Source: Pseudomonas marvdashtae (GTDB lineage Bacteria > Pseudomonadota > Gammaproteobacteria > Pseudomonadales > Pseudomonadaceae). From it: DNA of 64,000 bases. Location of the stretch: assembly GCF_014268655.2 (NCBI RefSeq), contig NZ_JABWQX020000001.1, forward strand, positions 3,254,001-3,318,000, written 5' to 3'. The position numbers and the translations under genes were made by a program. The notes under the pieces are model-generated. The model did not search any database, had not been told where the DNA came from, and saw nothing but the letters and a program-made list of their open reading frames with translations. Each line of letters starts with the position of its first letter. Positions within the stretch are counted from its first letter, which is position 1. Below are positions 33,729 through 43,089 of the stretch, one piece after another.

Positions 33729-35362
33729 GCCGCTGCACCGTCTATCTGCTTCTATTGCTGCTCTGGGCTGCCGGCTCCCAAGCCGCACAGCTCACCGCCA
33801 GCGTGGACCGCAGTCGCCTGAATTCCGGGGAGACCGTTGAGTTGACGCTCGAATCCAACGACGCCACGCTGTTCGGTAAACCCGACCTGAGCCCACTGCA
33901 AGCGCTGTTCGATGTGCGAGGCACCCGCCAGGTCAACCAGTTGACCACCCTCGACGGCGAGAATCGCGCCACCACCCGCTGGATCGTGACCCTGCTCCCG
34001 CGCCAGAGCGGCACCGTGGTGATACCGGCCCTGCAATTGGGCGAAACGACCAGCCAGCCGATCACGTTGCAGGTGATCGAAAGCGAAACCCGCAACGCCT
34101 CCGGCACCCTCGCGCCCGTCTTTATCGAGGCCAACCTCGACCAGGCCCAGGTGTATGTGCAGGCCCAGGCGATCCTTACGCTGCGCATCTACCACTCGGT
34201 GTCGCTGTACGACGACAGCAGCCTGACACCGTTGCACATTCCTGACGCACGCACCGAGCAACTGGGCGAATCGCGTACTTACGAGAAGGTCATCAACGAC
34301 GTTCGCCACGGCGTGATCGAACTGCGTTACGGCATATACCCGCAGCGCAGCGGCGAACTGACGATCCCTGTCCAGACCTTCAGCGCCACGCTGGTCGAGC
34401 CAACCGCCCAGGACACGGCAACGCCGGGCGCCAAACCTGGCCAGTTGATGCGCGTCAGCTCCACGCCATTGCCATTGACCGTCATGCCCAAGCCCGCCAG
34501 CTACCCGGCCGATCTGCCGTGGCTGCCGGCCCGCAGCCTGTCCTTGAGCGAAAGTTGGAGCCCGGAACCGACCCACAGCCAGGTCGGCGACTCACTGACC
34601 CGCAGCCTGACGCTGGAGGCCGAAGGCTTGACCAGCGCCCAACTGCCTCCGTTGCCCGCGACCGAGATCAACGGCCTGCGACGTTATCCCGACCAGCCGG
34701 TGCTGAGCAGTCGCAGCAGCGAACGCGGCCTTGTGGGCAGTCGTGAAGATCGCGAGGCGCTGGTGCCCAACCGCAGCGGTACCATCGAGCTGCCACCGGT
34801 GGAAGTGGTCTGGTGGAATACCCTGGAAGATCACCTGGACCGTACCAGCCTGCCCGCGCGAACCCTGCAAGTGGCGAACAATCCGAGCCTGATGGTGGAT
34901 ACACCGGCGGGCCCCGCTCAAATCGTCACGACCGTGGACAGCGAGACGCTGTGGTATTGGCAACTGAGCACGCTCATCCTGACCTGTACCACACTGCTCG
35001 GGTTCGGCCTGTGGTGGCGAGCCCGCTGGCAACCGGCGATCCTGCGCTCGGCCCAGGCCGGACCGAGCCCACGCACCCTGCTGGACGACCTCAAGCGTGC
35101 CTGCCTGGCCAACGACCCCCACGCCACCCGCCAGGCGCTGGACGCCTGGGCCCGCCAGCAACCGGAAACCCTGGCCGACATGGCGGCGCGTTTCGTGCCG
35201 CTGTCCGACGCCCTCGACGGCTTGAACGGCGCCCTCTACAGCGAAACCGGCCAGCACTGGCAAGGCGAAGACCTGTGGCGTGCGATTCGGACCATCCCGC
35301 CTCTTGAGGGCGCACAAGATTCGACCAGCGATTCGAGCCTGCCGCCGCTCTATCCCAAATGA
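33725..35362 (+). CDS. BatD-like protein with oxygen-tolerance domain
   Basis: 545 residues. Signal peptide 1-20 (LLLLLLWAAGSQA), then repeated beta-sandwich segments beginning LTASVDRSRLNSGETVELTLES (BatD/DUF11-like), and a late membrane helix (about 408-428) followed by a cytoplasmic helical tail with LLDDLKRACLANDPHATRQALDAWA. Last gene of the operon. Bat proteins were named for Bacteroides aerotolerance, and their role in Pseudomonas is not established. A REP pair follows at 35387. Confidence 0.88.
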   Translation: MSRCTVYLLLLLLWAAGSQAAQLTASVDRSRLNSGETVELTLESNDATLFGKPDLSPLQALFDVRGTRQVNQLTTLDGENRATTRWIVTLLPRQSGTVVIPALQLGETTSQPITLQVIESETRNASGTLAPVFIEANLDQAQVYVQAQAILTLRIYHSVSLYDDSSLTPLHIPDARTEQLGESRTYEKVINDVRHGVIELRYGIYPQRSGELTIPVQTFSATLVEPTAQDTATPGAKPGQLMRVSSTPLPLTVMPKPASYPADLPWLPARSLSLSESWSPEPTHSQVGDSLTRSLTLEAEGLTSAQLPPLPATEINGLRRYPDQPVLSSRSSERGLVGSREDREALVPNRSGTIELPPVEVVWWNTLEDHLDRTSLPARTLQVANNPSLMVDTPAGPAQIVTTVDSETLWYWQLSTLILTCTTLLGFGLWWRARWQPAILRSAQAGPSPRTLLDDLKRACLANDPHATRQALDAWARQQPETLADMAARFVPLSDALDGLNGALYSETGQHWQGEDLWRAIRTIPPLEGAQDSTSDSSLPPLYPK

Positions 35363-35386
35363 CCCTCGCGAACGGCGCCGATCTTT

Positions 35387-35519
35387 TGTGGCGAGGGAGC
35401 TTGCTCCCGCTGGCGCGCGCAGCGCGCCCAAAGCCAGGCGCCTCGGTGTATCGGAAAGGTTGCGACTGGCTAGTTGGGGCCGCTGCGCAGCCCAGCGGGA
35501 GCAAGCTCCCTCGCCACAG
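35387..35519. repeat. Inverted REP pair (BIME-like)
   Basis: TTGTGGCGAGGGAGCTTGCT at the left and AGCAAGCTCCCTCGCCACAG at the right form an inverted pair. It is the same element as at 16044-16176 and 41139-41254. It sits between batD and sbcD, both forward, so it separates two operons. Confidence 0.9.
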
Positions 35520-35638
35520 GATCGCGCTGCAGCAGATCCAGGGAAGTTGACCAAGTCCCCAACGCCATTTCCCAGTAAACTCTGCATTTTTGCGCCGCCT
35601 CTCTTCCCGCGGCCATCCTCTGTTTTCTGGAGTCTGCC

Positions 35639-36883
35639 TTGCGTCTGTTTCACACCTCCGATTGGCACCTTGGGCAAAACCTCCACGGCCAGGATCGCGA
35701 CTTCGAACACGCCTGTTTCCTCGAATGGCTGCTGCGTCAGCTGGCCAACGAAAAGCCCGACGCGCTGCTGATCGCCGGGGACATCTTCGACACGGTCAAC
35801 CCACCGGTCAAAGCCCAGGAGCGCCTGTACGACTTTATCGTCAGCGCCCACGAACAAAATGCCAACCTCACCATCGTCATGATCGCCGGCAACCACGACT
35901 CCGGCTCGCGCATCGAATTGCCGGCGCCGTTGATGCGTCGCCTGCGCACCCACGCATTGGGCCGGGTGTTGTGGCTGGACGATGGGCAGCTCGACGTCGA
36001 GCGTCTGTTGCTGCCGTTGCCGGATGCCAAGGGCAAGGTCAAGGCCTGGTGCCTGGCCTTGCCATTCCTGCGCCCCGCCGAGGTCACCGGCGCACAACTG
36101 GGCGACGACTATTTGCGGGGCATCGGCCAGGTGCACGAATGGCTGATCGCCGCCGCCAACAGCAAACGCAAGAAAGGACAAGCGCTGATCGCTGTCAGCC
36201 ACGCGCACATGGCCGGCGGCTCGGTGTCCGAGGACTCCGAGCGCAGCCTGATCATCGGCAACGCCGAGGCCTTGCCGGCCAGCCTGTTCGGCCCGAGCAT
36301 CAGCTACGTCGCCCTCGGTCACTTGCACAAGCCACAGAAGGTCAATGGCGAAGAACGCATCCGCTACAGCGGCTCGCCGATTCCGCTGTCGTTTTCCGAG
36401 ATCGGCTACCAGCACCAGATTCTCGACGTCACCCTGGATGGCGAAACCCTGGTAAACGTCGAACCCCGGCTGATTCCCCGGGCTGTCAACCTGCAACGCC
36501 TGGGGCCAGGGCCACTGGCCGATCTGCTGGTGCAACTGAAGGAGCTGCCGGACATCGACCTGTTGGCCGATGTCCAGCGCCAACCCTGGCTGGAAGTACG
36601 AGTGCGCCTGGACGAACCGCAGCCGGACTTGCGCCATCAGGTGGAAACCGCCCTGCAAGGTAAAGCCGTACGCCTGGTGCGAATCGCCGCCGAGTATGCC
36701 GGCAACGGTGGTGCCGGCGGTGCCGATGACGGCAGCGCACTGGTGGAACTGGACCAACTCAGCCCGCAGGAACTGTTCAGCCGCGCCTGGCAGGACACCT
36801 ACGGCAATGAAGTCGACGAGCAGACCCTCAGGGACTTCGCCCTGCTATTGCAGGACGTGCAGATGGAGAGCGAGCAGCCATGA
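35639..36883 (+). CDS. sbcD: Exonuclease subunit SbcD
   Basis: 414 residues. Mre11-type nuclease of the SbcCD complex that cuts DNA hairpins and protein-blocked ends. All metallophosphatase motifs are present: SDWHLG (D8, H10), AGDIFD, GNHDSG, SHAHM and GHLHKPQ. TTG 35639 is the start: it has TGGAG 7 nt upstream and gives the normal N terminus MRLFHTSDWHLGQ. It overlaps sbcC by ATGA (36880-36883), giving coupled expression. Confidence 0.95.
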   Translation: MRLFHTSDWHLGQNLHGQDRDFEHACFLEWLLRQLANEKPDALLIAGDIFDTVNPPVKAQERLYDFIVSAHEQNANLTIVMIAGNHDSGSRIELPAPLMRRLRTHALGRVLWLDDGQLDVERLLLPLPDAKGKVKAWCLALPFLRPAEVTGAQLGDDYLRGIGQVHEWLIAAANSKRKKGQALIAVSHAHMAGGSVSEDSERSLIIGNAEALPASLFGPSISYVALGHLHKPQKVNGEERIRYSGSPIPLSFSEIGYQHQILDVTLDGETLVNVEPRLIPRAVNLQRLGPGPLADLLVQLKELPDIDLLADVQRQPWLEVRVRLDEPQPDLRHQVETALQGKAVRLVRIAAEYAGNGGAGGADDGSALVELDQLSPQELFSRAWQDTYGNEVDEQTLRDFALLLQDVQMESEQP

Positions 36884-39800
36884 AGATTCTCGCGATCCGC
36901 CTCAAGAACCTCGCCTCCCTGGCCGGCCCTTTCGAAATCGACTTCACCGCCGAGCCATTGGCCAGCGCTGGCCTGTTCGCCATCACCGGCCCCACGGGTG
37001 CCGGGAAAAGCACCCTGCTCGACGCCTTGTGCCTGGCCTTGTTCGGCGCGGTGCCACGCCTCAACAACACCGGTCGCGACGCCAAGGTGCCGGACGCCGA
37101 CGGCGAAATCGCCACGGGTGACCCACGCACGCTGTTGCGCCGGGGTACGGGCGATGGTTACGCCGAAGTGGATTTTCGCGGCGTCGACGGCCGCCGCTAC
37201 CGCGCTCGCTGGGAAGCCAATCGCGCTCGGGAAAAAGCCGCCGGCAAGCTACAAGCCAGCCGCCAGAGCCTTCGCGACCTGGACAACGATCAACTGCTGG
37301 CCAGCCAGAAAGGTGAATACAAGACCCAGCTCGAAGCCGCCCTCGGTTTGAACTTCGAGCAGTTCACCCGTGCCGTGCTGCTGGCCCAGAGCGAGTTCAG
37401 CGCCTTTCTCAAGGCTGACGACAACGACCGCAGCGAGTTGCTGGAAAAGCTTACCGACACTGCCCTCTATACGCGCCTCGGTCGCCGCGCCTTCGACAAG
37501 GCCAAGCAAGCCAAGGAAACCCACAAGCTGCTACAGGACCAGGCCACCGGCGTCACGCCGCTGTCCCCCGAAGCCCGGGCCGAACTGGACCAGCGCTTCA
37601 ACCAAGCCCAGCAATTGCTCAAGGCCCAGCAGGCGCAGCTCAAGCAACTGGAACAGCAGCACACTTGGCTCAAGGACCTGCGCCAATTGCAGGATGAACA
37701 GGCCAGCGCCGCCGAGCAGTTGCAACAGGCCCAGGTCGATTGGACCGCGCTGGCGGATGAACGCCTGAAACTGGCACGCCTTGAGCAATTGGCGCCCCAG
37801 CGCCATCAATTCATCCGCCAGGCTGAGTTGACCCGGCAACTTGAACCGCTGGCCGTCAGAATCCTGCAACTGACCCAGCAGCAGGTCGAGCTGCATGAAC
37901 AACAGACCGAACTGGAAAAGGGCCTGGGCGTGGCGCAGTTGGCGCTGGCTGCCGCCCGCCAGCAGAGCAACGATAACGCGCCGCTGCTGCGCCAGGCGTT
38001 CGATGAACAAAGCAACCTCGCTCGCCTGGCCAGGGAAGTCGGTCAAGGCGCCGAGCAGTTGCAACAGGCCCAACAGGCTTGCAGCGATGGTCAACGCACC
38101 ATCGACACGTTGCTCGAACAGCAACGGCACGTCAGCGAGCGCCTGCAACGGATTGCCGGCGAACTGGAGCAAAGCGTCGATCTTGCACCACTGGGCGATG
38201 CCTGGAGTGCCTATCGTGATCGCCTCCAACAACTGATGTTGATCGGCAATCGGTTGAACAAGGGCCAGGACGAACTCGCCCTACTGGAACAGAACGCGAC
38301 TCGCGCCGCCGATGATCTCGCGGCCCGTCGGCAGAATCTCGACGTGCTCTACAAGGAGGCCGGTGCCGAACCGCAAGCGGTCGCCGAGCAGATCCAGTTG
38401 CTGGCCAACCTGCTGCAAGACAATCGCAAGCAACTGCGGGCGTTCGAAGAATTGAGCCGGCTATGGGCCAGTCAACAGGAACTGAACAGCCGCAGCGCGC
38501 AATTGGAGCAGCGCCAGCAACAAGCCTTGCAGGAGCGCGACCGACTGGTACGTGAAGGTGGCGAAGCCAAGGCCGAGCTGACCGTCGCCGAACAGACCCT
38601 GGCCGTGACCCGTGAGCTACTGGAGCGCCAGCGCCTGGCTCGCAGCGAAAGCGTCGAGCAACTGCGCGAACAGTTGCAGGACAACCAGCCCTGCCCGGTG
38701 TGTGGCAGTGTTGAACATCCTTACCATCAACCCGAAGCGCTGCTGCAAAGCCTTGGACGATTCGATGAAAGCGAAGAGGCCAACGCGCGCAAGGCCGTCG
38801 ACCTGCTCAATGAAAAAGTCATTGATCTGCGGGCGCAATACAGCGGAGTCATCGCCCAGCTCAAGGAATTCAAGCAGCAACAGGAACAACTCGCGGCCCA
38901 ACAACAAAGCCTCGCGCCAAGTCTCGAAGCCCATCCACTGGCGGAGCCGTTGCTGGCCCAGGATTCGGACAAGCGTGACGCCTGGCTGGCCCAGCAAAAC
39001 AGCCAGTTGACCCAACGCATCAGCCAGGACGAACAGCGCCAGGCTGCCCTGCTCACCCTGCAACAAGACGCCGCGCGCCTGTCGCAACAACTGCGTGATG
39101 CCGAAACGGCGAGCCAGCAGGCGTCACAGCATCTGAACAACCAGCAACAGGAGCTGGCCCGGGATCGCCAGCGCCTGGATGAAGAGCTGGAGCATTTCAG
39201 CACGCTGTTGCCGTCCGCCACGCTACAGGCTCTGCGCAGCGACCCCGCGGCAACGTTCATGCAACTTGACCAGCGGATCAGCCAGCGCCTGGCGCAACTG
39301 GAACAGCAACGCGAGGAACTCAGCGAACAGCTTCAGCGTCAGCAAACCCTGGAGAAAGAACAGGACCGCCAGCAGACCCGCGTACAGCAACTGGAATCGG
39401 CGCAACAGCAATTCCATGCGCTGAATGAGCAACATCAATCCTGCCAGCAGAAACTCGCGCACCTGCTAGGCGAACATGCCAGTGCCGAACAATGGCAGCA
39501 ACAGCTCGATCTGGCCCAGGAACAGGCCCGCAATGCCGAGGCAACAGCCCATCAGCAACTGCAGGATCTGCGCAACAGCCTTGTCCAACTGGCTGCCGAA
39601 CTCCAGGCCCGTCATGAACAGGCCCATGGTTTGGAGGCCGAACAACAGACGCTGGCCGCTGGCATTGCGCAATGGCGCGCCTCTCACCCTGAACTGGACG
39701 ACGCGGCGCTCGATGGCCTGCTGGGCCTCGACGAGCAACAGGTCAGCCAACTGCGGCAACGCCTGCTCAACAACGAAAAAGCCATCGAACAGGCCCGCGT

Positions 39801-40521
39801 CCTGCTGACCGAGCGCGAGCAGCGCCTGCAAAATCACCAGGCCCAACACAACGGCCACCTGCCATCGGAAGAATTGGCCGATGCCCTGTCCGTGCTTCAG
39901 GATCAATTTGCAGTCAGCGAACAACAGTGCGCCGAGTTGCGTGCCCAGCAGGCCGAGGACCAACGCCGACAAAATGCCAACCAGGCACTGGCCCAACAGA
40001 TCGAGCAGGCTTATACCGAGTACCAGCGCTGGGCACGCCTGGACGCCTTGATCGGCTCGGCCACTGGCGACCGTTTCCGCAAACTGGCCCAGGCGTACAA
40101 CCTCGATTTGCTGGTGCACCACGCCAACGCCCAGTTGCGCCAACTGGTGCGCCGCTATCGCCTCAAGCGCGGAGGCAGCATGCTTGGCCTGCTGGTGATG
40201 GACACGGAAATGGGTGATGAGCTGCGCTCGGTGCATTCGTTATCCGGCGGCGAAACCTTCCTGGTCTCCCTCGCCCTCGCCCTGGGCCTGGCCTCGATGG
40301 CATCCAGCACGCTGAAGATCGAATCGCTGTTCATCGACGAAGGCTTCGGCAGCCTCGACCCCGAGTCGCTGCAACTGGCGATGGACGCCCTCGACGGCTT
40401 GCAGGCCCAAGGCCGCAAAGTCGCGGTCATTTCCCACGTGCAGGAAATGCACGAGCGGATCCCGGTGCAGATCCAGGTCCGTCGCCAAGGCAACGGTTTG
40501 AGCACGGTGGAAGTGAAATGA
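36880..40521 (+). CDS. sbcC: Exonuclease subunit SbcC (SMC/Rad50-like ATPase)
   Basis: 1213 residues. ATPase halves at both ends (Walker A GPTGAGKST near 37-45; signature LSGGETFL at 1121; Walker B LFIDEGFGSLD near 1150) flank two very long Gln/Glu-rich coiled coils (about 210-590 and 650-1020). At the apex is a Rad50-type zinc hook CPVCGS (C605, C608), which joins two molecules. Partner of SbcD. The extreme Gln content of the coiled coil is usual for pseudomonad SbcC. Confidence 0.95.
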   Translation: MKILAIRLKNLASLAGPFEIDFTAEPLASAGLFAITGPTGAGKSTLLDALCLALFGAVPRLNNTGRDAKVPDADGEIATGDPRTLLRRGTGDGYAEVDFRGVDGRRYRARWEANRAREKAAGKLQASRQSLRDLDNDQLLASQKGEYKTQLEAALGLNFEQFTRAVLLAQSEFSAFLKADDNDRSELLEKLTDTALYTRLGRRAFDKAKQAKETHKLLQDQATGVTPLSPEARAELDQRFNQAQQLLKAQQAQLKQLEQQHTWLKDLRQLQDEQASAAEQLQQAQVDWTALADERLKLARLEQLAPQRHQFIRQAELTRQLEPLAVRILQLTQQQVELHEQQTELEKGLGVAQLALAAARQQSNDNAPLLRQAFDEQSNLARLAREVGQGAEQLQQAQQACSDGQRTIDTLLEQQRHVSERLQRIAGELEQSVDLAPLGDAWSAYRDRLQQLMLIGNRLNKGQDELALLEQNATRAADDLAARRQNLDVLYKEAGAEPQAVAEQIQLLANLLQDNRKQLRAFEELSRLWASQQELNSRSAQLEQRQQQALQERDRLVREGGEAKAELTVAEQTLAVTRELLERQRLARSESVEQLREQLQDNQPCPVCGSVEHPYHQPEALLQSLGRFDESEEANARKAVDLLNEKVIDLRAQYSGVIAQLKEFKQQQEQLAAQQQSLAPSLEAHPLAEPLLAQDSDKRDAWLAQQNSQLTQRISQDEQRQAALLTLQQDAARLSQQLRDAETASQQASQHLNNQQQELARDRQRLDEELEHFSTLLPSATLQALRSDPAATFMQLDQRISQRLAQLEQQREELSEQLQRQQTLEKEQDRQQTRVQQLESAQQQFHALNEQHQSCQQKLAHLLGEHASAEQWQQQLDLAQEQARNAEATAHQQLQDLRNSLVQLAAELQARHEQAHGLEAEQQTLAAGIAQWRASHPELDDAALDGLLGLDEQQVSQLRQRLLNNEKAIEQARVLLTEREQRLQNHQAQHNGHLPSEELADALSVLQDQFAVSEQQCAELRAQQAEDQRRQNANQALAQQIEQAYTEYQRWARLDALIGSATGDRFRKLAQAYNLDLLVHHANAQLRQLVRRYRLKRGGSMLGLLVMDTEMGDELRSVHSLSGGETFLVSLALALGLASMASSTLKIESLFIDEGFGSLDPESLQLAMDALDGLQAQGRKVAVISHVQEMHERIPVQIQVRRQGNGLSTVEVK

Positions 40522-41120
40522 GCCGCGCCACGCTGTATTCCTTCCGTCGTTGCCCGTATGCCATGCGAGCGCGGATGGCGCTGCGCTACAGCGCGATCGA
40601 TGTGGCTATTGTCGAAGTCAGTCTCAAGGCCAAGCCGGCCGAAATGCTCGCACTCTCGAGCAAAGGCACGGTGCCGGTGCTGCAGGTCGATGGTCGGGTG
40701 ATCGATGAAAGCCTGGAGATCATGCACTGGGCCTTGGCCCTGCACGATCCGCAGGATTGGAAACTGCGGGACGATGCCCAGGGCCAGGCGTTGACGGCGG
40801 CGTTGATCGAGGAAAACGATCAGGTCTTCAAGCTCCACTTGAATCGCTACAAATACCCGGAGCGGCATCCTGAACATCCGGCAGCGCATTATCGGAGCGA
40901 GGGGGAAGTTTTTCTGCGCAAGCTGGAAGGACTGCTGGAAACCCGACCCTTCCTGGTTGCGGGCCACCTGAGCCTGGCGGATGTAGCGCTACTGCCATTC
41001 GTCCGCCAATTTGCCCATGTCGATCGCGACTGGTATTCCCTGGCGCCCTACCCCCGGCTCCAGAAGTGGGTGCAGGGCCTGCTCGATTCCGAGCTGTTCG
41101 TAGCGATCATGGCCAAGTAG
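40518..41120 (+). CDS. Glutathione S-transferase family protein
   Basis: 200 residues. Thioredoxin-like N-terminal half with a CPYAMRAR active-site-like motif (residues 12-19), the cis-proline and substrate loop KGTVPVLQVDGRVIDES, and a helical C-terminal half with LSLADVALLPFVRQF, the GST N-capping region. The Cys in the CPY motif points to an omega-like or reductase-like GST. It overlaps sbcC by ATGA, so it is cotranscribed with sbcDC although no functional link is known. Confidence 0.9.
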   Translation: MSRATLYSFRRCPYAMRARMALRYSAIDVAIVEVSLKAKPAEMLALSSKGTVPVLQVDGRVIDESLEIMHWALALHDPQDWKLRDDAQGQALTAALIEENDQVFKLHLNRYKYPERHPEHPAAHYRSEGEVFLRKLEGLLETRPFLVAGHLSLADVALLPFVRQFAHVDRDWYSLAPYPRLQKWVQGLLDSELFVAIMAK

Positions 41121-41138
41121 CTGTTGGTCTTGCGAGCG

Positions 41139-41254
41139 CGCTTTTGTGGCGAGGGAGCTTGCTCCCGCTCGGCTGCGCAGCAGACGCCTTGGTTGTAGAC
41201 CGAATAGGCCTGCTGCGCAGTCCAGCGGGAGCAAGCTCCCTCGCCACAAAAGCG
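41139..41254. repeat. Inverted REP pair (BIME-like), near-perfect
   Basis: CGCTTTTGTGGCGAGGGAGC and its continuation pair with the mirror copy ending CTCGCCACAAAAGCG. This is the most extensive of the three copies, with about 30 bp of arm. It lies just after the GST gene and before a reverse-strand gene, so it could serve as a two-sided transcription barrier. Confidence 0.9.
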
Positions 41255-41282
41255 ATGATGATGTTCAAGCCGCGCGACCCGA

Positions 41283-41408
41283 TCAGTCTCTCACCAAATT
41301 CAACAACCGCTCGCGAGCCACTTCCATTTCGCCGGGAATTGGCTGGGCTGCCGAGACAATCGGCGTGGAATAGAGAAACAGCAACATCACTGCAAGACGC
41401 ATCGCCAT
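41283..41408 (-). CDS. 41-residue exported peptide, function unknown
   Basis: Reverse-strand ATG at 41408 has AAGGA 8 nt upstream. The product starts MAMRLAVMLLFLYSTPIVSA, a signal peptide with a likely cut after VSA, leaving AQPIPGEMEVARERLLNLVRD, about 21 residues of mature peptide. The stop is TGA 41285-41283. It is too short for usual ORF cutoffs but has good start signals and a clear signal sequence. It lies next to another tiny exported protein on the same strand (41578-41757). Confidence 0.6.
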   Translation of the reverse strand: MAMRLAVMLLFLYSTPIVSAAQPIPGEMEVARERLLNLVRD

Positions 41409-41503
41409 GGTGTCGATCCTTATTGGTAAGGAGTCAATTAACTAGCGTCAAATTTAACCACATGGCCAAGTGATATCACAATAGGGTTTTTACCCAGACG
41501 CAC

Positions 41504-41563
41504 GAAGCCTGCGATCTTTTCTCTCTTTAGCACGCTAAGGGAGATGAAAAGATCGCAGGCTTC
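41504..41563. repeat. Long perfect inverted repeat (18-bp arms)
   Basis: GAAGCCTGCGATCTTTTC (41504-41521) pairs perfectly with GAAAAGATCGCAGGCTTC (41546-41563). The loop itself pairs partly (TCTC...GAGA). It sits 15 nt past the stop of the 59-residue peptide gene on the reverse strand and could terminate it. It may also be a dispersed intergenic repeat. Confidence 0.75.
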
Positions 41564-41577
41564 ATTTGCAGCGAGAG

Positions 41578-41757
41578 TCAGTGTTGGGTCTTGTGGTCCA
41601 GCGCCGCGTAGAAGTTGGCGCTCTGTTGCAGGTATTTCTCGGTGTAGCTCTGGGTGCGGTTTTTCTTGTCGCTGATTTCGATGCTGGCACTGGCTGGCAA
41701 GGCCACGGTAGCGGAAATGGCGGAAGCAGCGATCACGGAGAAAAGATTCAGATTCAT
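41578..41757 (-). CDS. 59-residue exported protein, function unknown
   Basis: Reverse-strand ATG 41757 with GAGGA about 9 nt upstream. The product has a signal peptide (MNLNLFSVIAASAISATVAL, cut near ASA) and a mature part SIEISDKKNRTQSYTEKYLQ followed by QSANFYAALDHKTQH, about 34 residues, polar and without Cys. The stop is TGA 41580-41578. The long hairpin at 41504-41563 follows. No family is recognised. Confidence 0.65.
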   Translation of the reverse strand: MNLNLFSVIAASAISATVALPASASIEISDKKNRTQSYTEKYLQQSANFYAALDHKTQH

Positions 41758-41885
41758 GGCGGTAGTCCTCGGATTCAGTTAGCTGATTTGCCCGTTGGGG
41801 CCGTGAAGCAAACTTACGCGCCGAGGCGTCTCGCCTTGAAATGCTTTGTAATACTAGCGACTATCAGTCTCGTTGATACAACTGC

Positions 41886-41910
41886 GAAGGCCCCGGGAAT
41901 CGGGGCCTTC
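41886..41910 (-). terminator. Terminator of the lactonase gene
   Basis: A perfect 10-bp stem GAAGGCCCCG / CGGGGCCTTC with a 5-nt loop, 3 nt beyond the reverse-strand lactonase stop. There is no clear T run. Confidence 0.7.
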
Positions 41911-41913
41911 GGT

Positions 41914-43089
41914 CTATTGACGGACCAGGAATTCAAGATCGCTGGGCGCATCCATTGATAACTTCTGCACGGTCTTTCCCAGTAGACCGGTCTTTGGATC
42001 ACGCTCGATGACCACGATCTGGTTGCTCTTCTGATTGGCCACCAGGACGAATTTTTCGCTCGGATCGAGGCTAAATTCTCGCGGATGATCGCCTTCGACA
42101 GAGCGCCGCTGGAGTTCCTTCAGCGTGCCCGTCGCCGGGTCGATGGCCAATACCAGAAGTTCGTTGGTGGTGCCGCGGTTGCTGACATACAGAAACTTGC
42201 CATCCTTGGAGGCATGCAGCGCCGCCGCTGCCCTGCCCGGCTGGGGCTTGTCCGCCGCCAAATCAACAAGCTGGCGCTGGGTCAGGCGGCCATCGGCGTA
42301 GTCGAACACGGCGACCTGGGCGGTCATTTCCATGGTCAGCCAGGCGTGCTTGCCGTCACGGCTGAACAACAAGTGGCGCGGCCCGCTGCCCGGCGGCAAC
42401 TGCACGAATGCCGGGTCGGCGGGTGTCAGCGGCAGCTCGGGATTGGCCTTGGGGTCGTAACGGTAGACGAAGACCTTGTCCGCCCCCAGGTCATTGGCAA
42501 ACACGTACTTGCCGTCTGGCGAAGGCACCGCCGAATGCACATGGCCGGACTTCTGCCGCTCAGGATTGACCCGGCTCGGCTGATGACTGCCCGACTGCAC
42601 CACCGGCGCCAGCTTGCCGCCTGGCCCCACCGGCAGCACCACCAGGGTGCCGCCCGGGTTTTCCAGCACGGAATAATTGCTGACCAGCAAATGCTGGCCA
42701 TCGTGGCTCAGACTGGAATGGGTTGGCTCGTTGCCCAGGCTTTGTACCTGATTGATCAGGCTCAGTTCATGGGTCTTCGGGTCGATGGCGTAGCTGCTGA
42801 CCTTGCCCACCGGATCCTTCTGTCCCGGGCCGTTTTCGTTGACCACGAACAACCGGGTCATGTCCTTGGAAAGGGTCAGCCAGGAAGGGTTGTCCGTCTT
42901 GATCACTTGCAGCGGCTTGGCGTCGAGCTGTCCGGTGCGACTGTCGAACTGCATGCGGTAGATGCCTTGGCTCTGGTCCGCCGTGTAGGAGCCGACCAGC
43001 AGTTGATAATGTTCGGCGGTTTCTGCCTGGACGCCCATGGCGCCCACGCTGCCGGCCATCAACAACGGCCAGAAACTACGCATCTTCAT
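41914..43089 (-). CDS. Periplasmic lactonase, 7-bladed propeller (6-phosphogluconolactonase-like)
   Basis: 391 residues. A signal peptide (1-22, cut after VQA) is followed by a lactonase/YbhE beta-propeller with family segments LLVGSYTADQSQGIYRM, SWLTLSKDMTRLFVVNE, HSSLSHDGQHLLVSNYS, HVHSAVPSPDGKYVFANDLG, GPRHLLFSRDGKHAW, LYVSNRG and HPREFSLDPSEKFVLVANQ. The family hydrolyses sugar lactones. The signal peptide argues against cytosolic 6-phosphogluconolactone and for a free aldonolactone such as one made by periplasmic sugar dehydrogenases. It lies beside the pentonate pathway genes on the same strand, so an aldonolactonase role is possible. It overlaps the upstream small gene by 14 nt. Confidence 0.8.
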   Translation of the reverse strand: MKMRSFWPLLMAGSVGAMGVQAETAEHYQLLVGSYTADQSQGIYRMQFDSRTGQLDAKPLQVIKTDNPSWLTLSKDMTRLFVVNENGPGQKDPVGKVSSYAIDPKTHELSLINQVQSLGNEPTHSSLSHDGQHLLVSNYSVLENPGGTLVVLPVGPGGKLAPVVQSGSHQPSRVNPERQKSGHVHSAVPSPDGKYVFANDLGADKVFVYRYDPKANPELPLTPADPAFVQLPPGSGPRHLLFSRDGKHAWLTMEMTAQVAVFDYADGRLTQRQLVDLAADKPQPGRAAAALHASKDGKFLYVSNRGTTNELLVLAIDPATGTLKELQRRSVEGDHPREFSLDPSEKFVLVANQKSNQIVVIERDPKTGLLGKTVQKLSMDAPSDLEFLVRQ

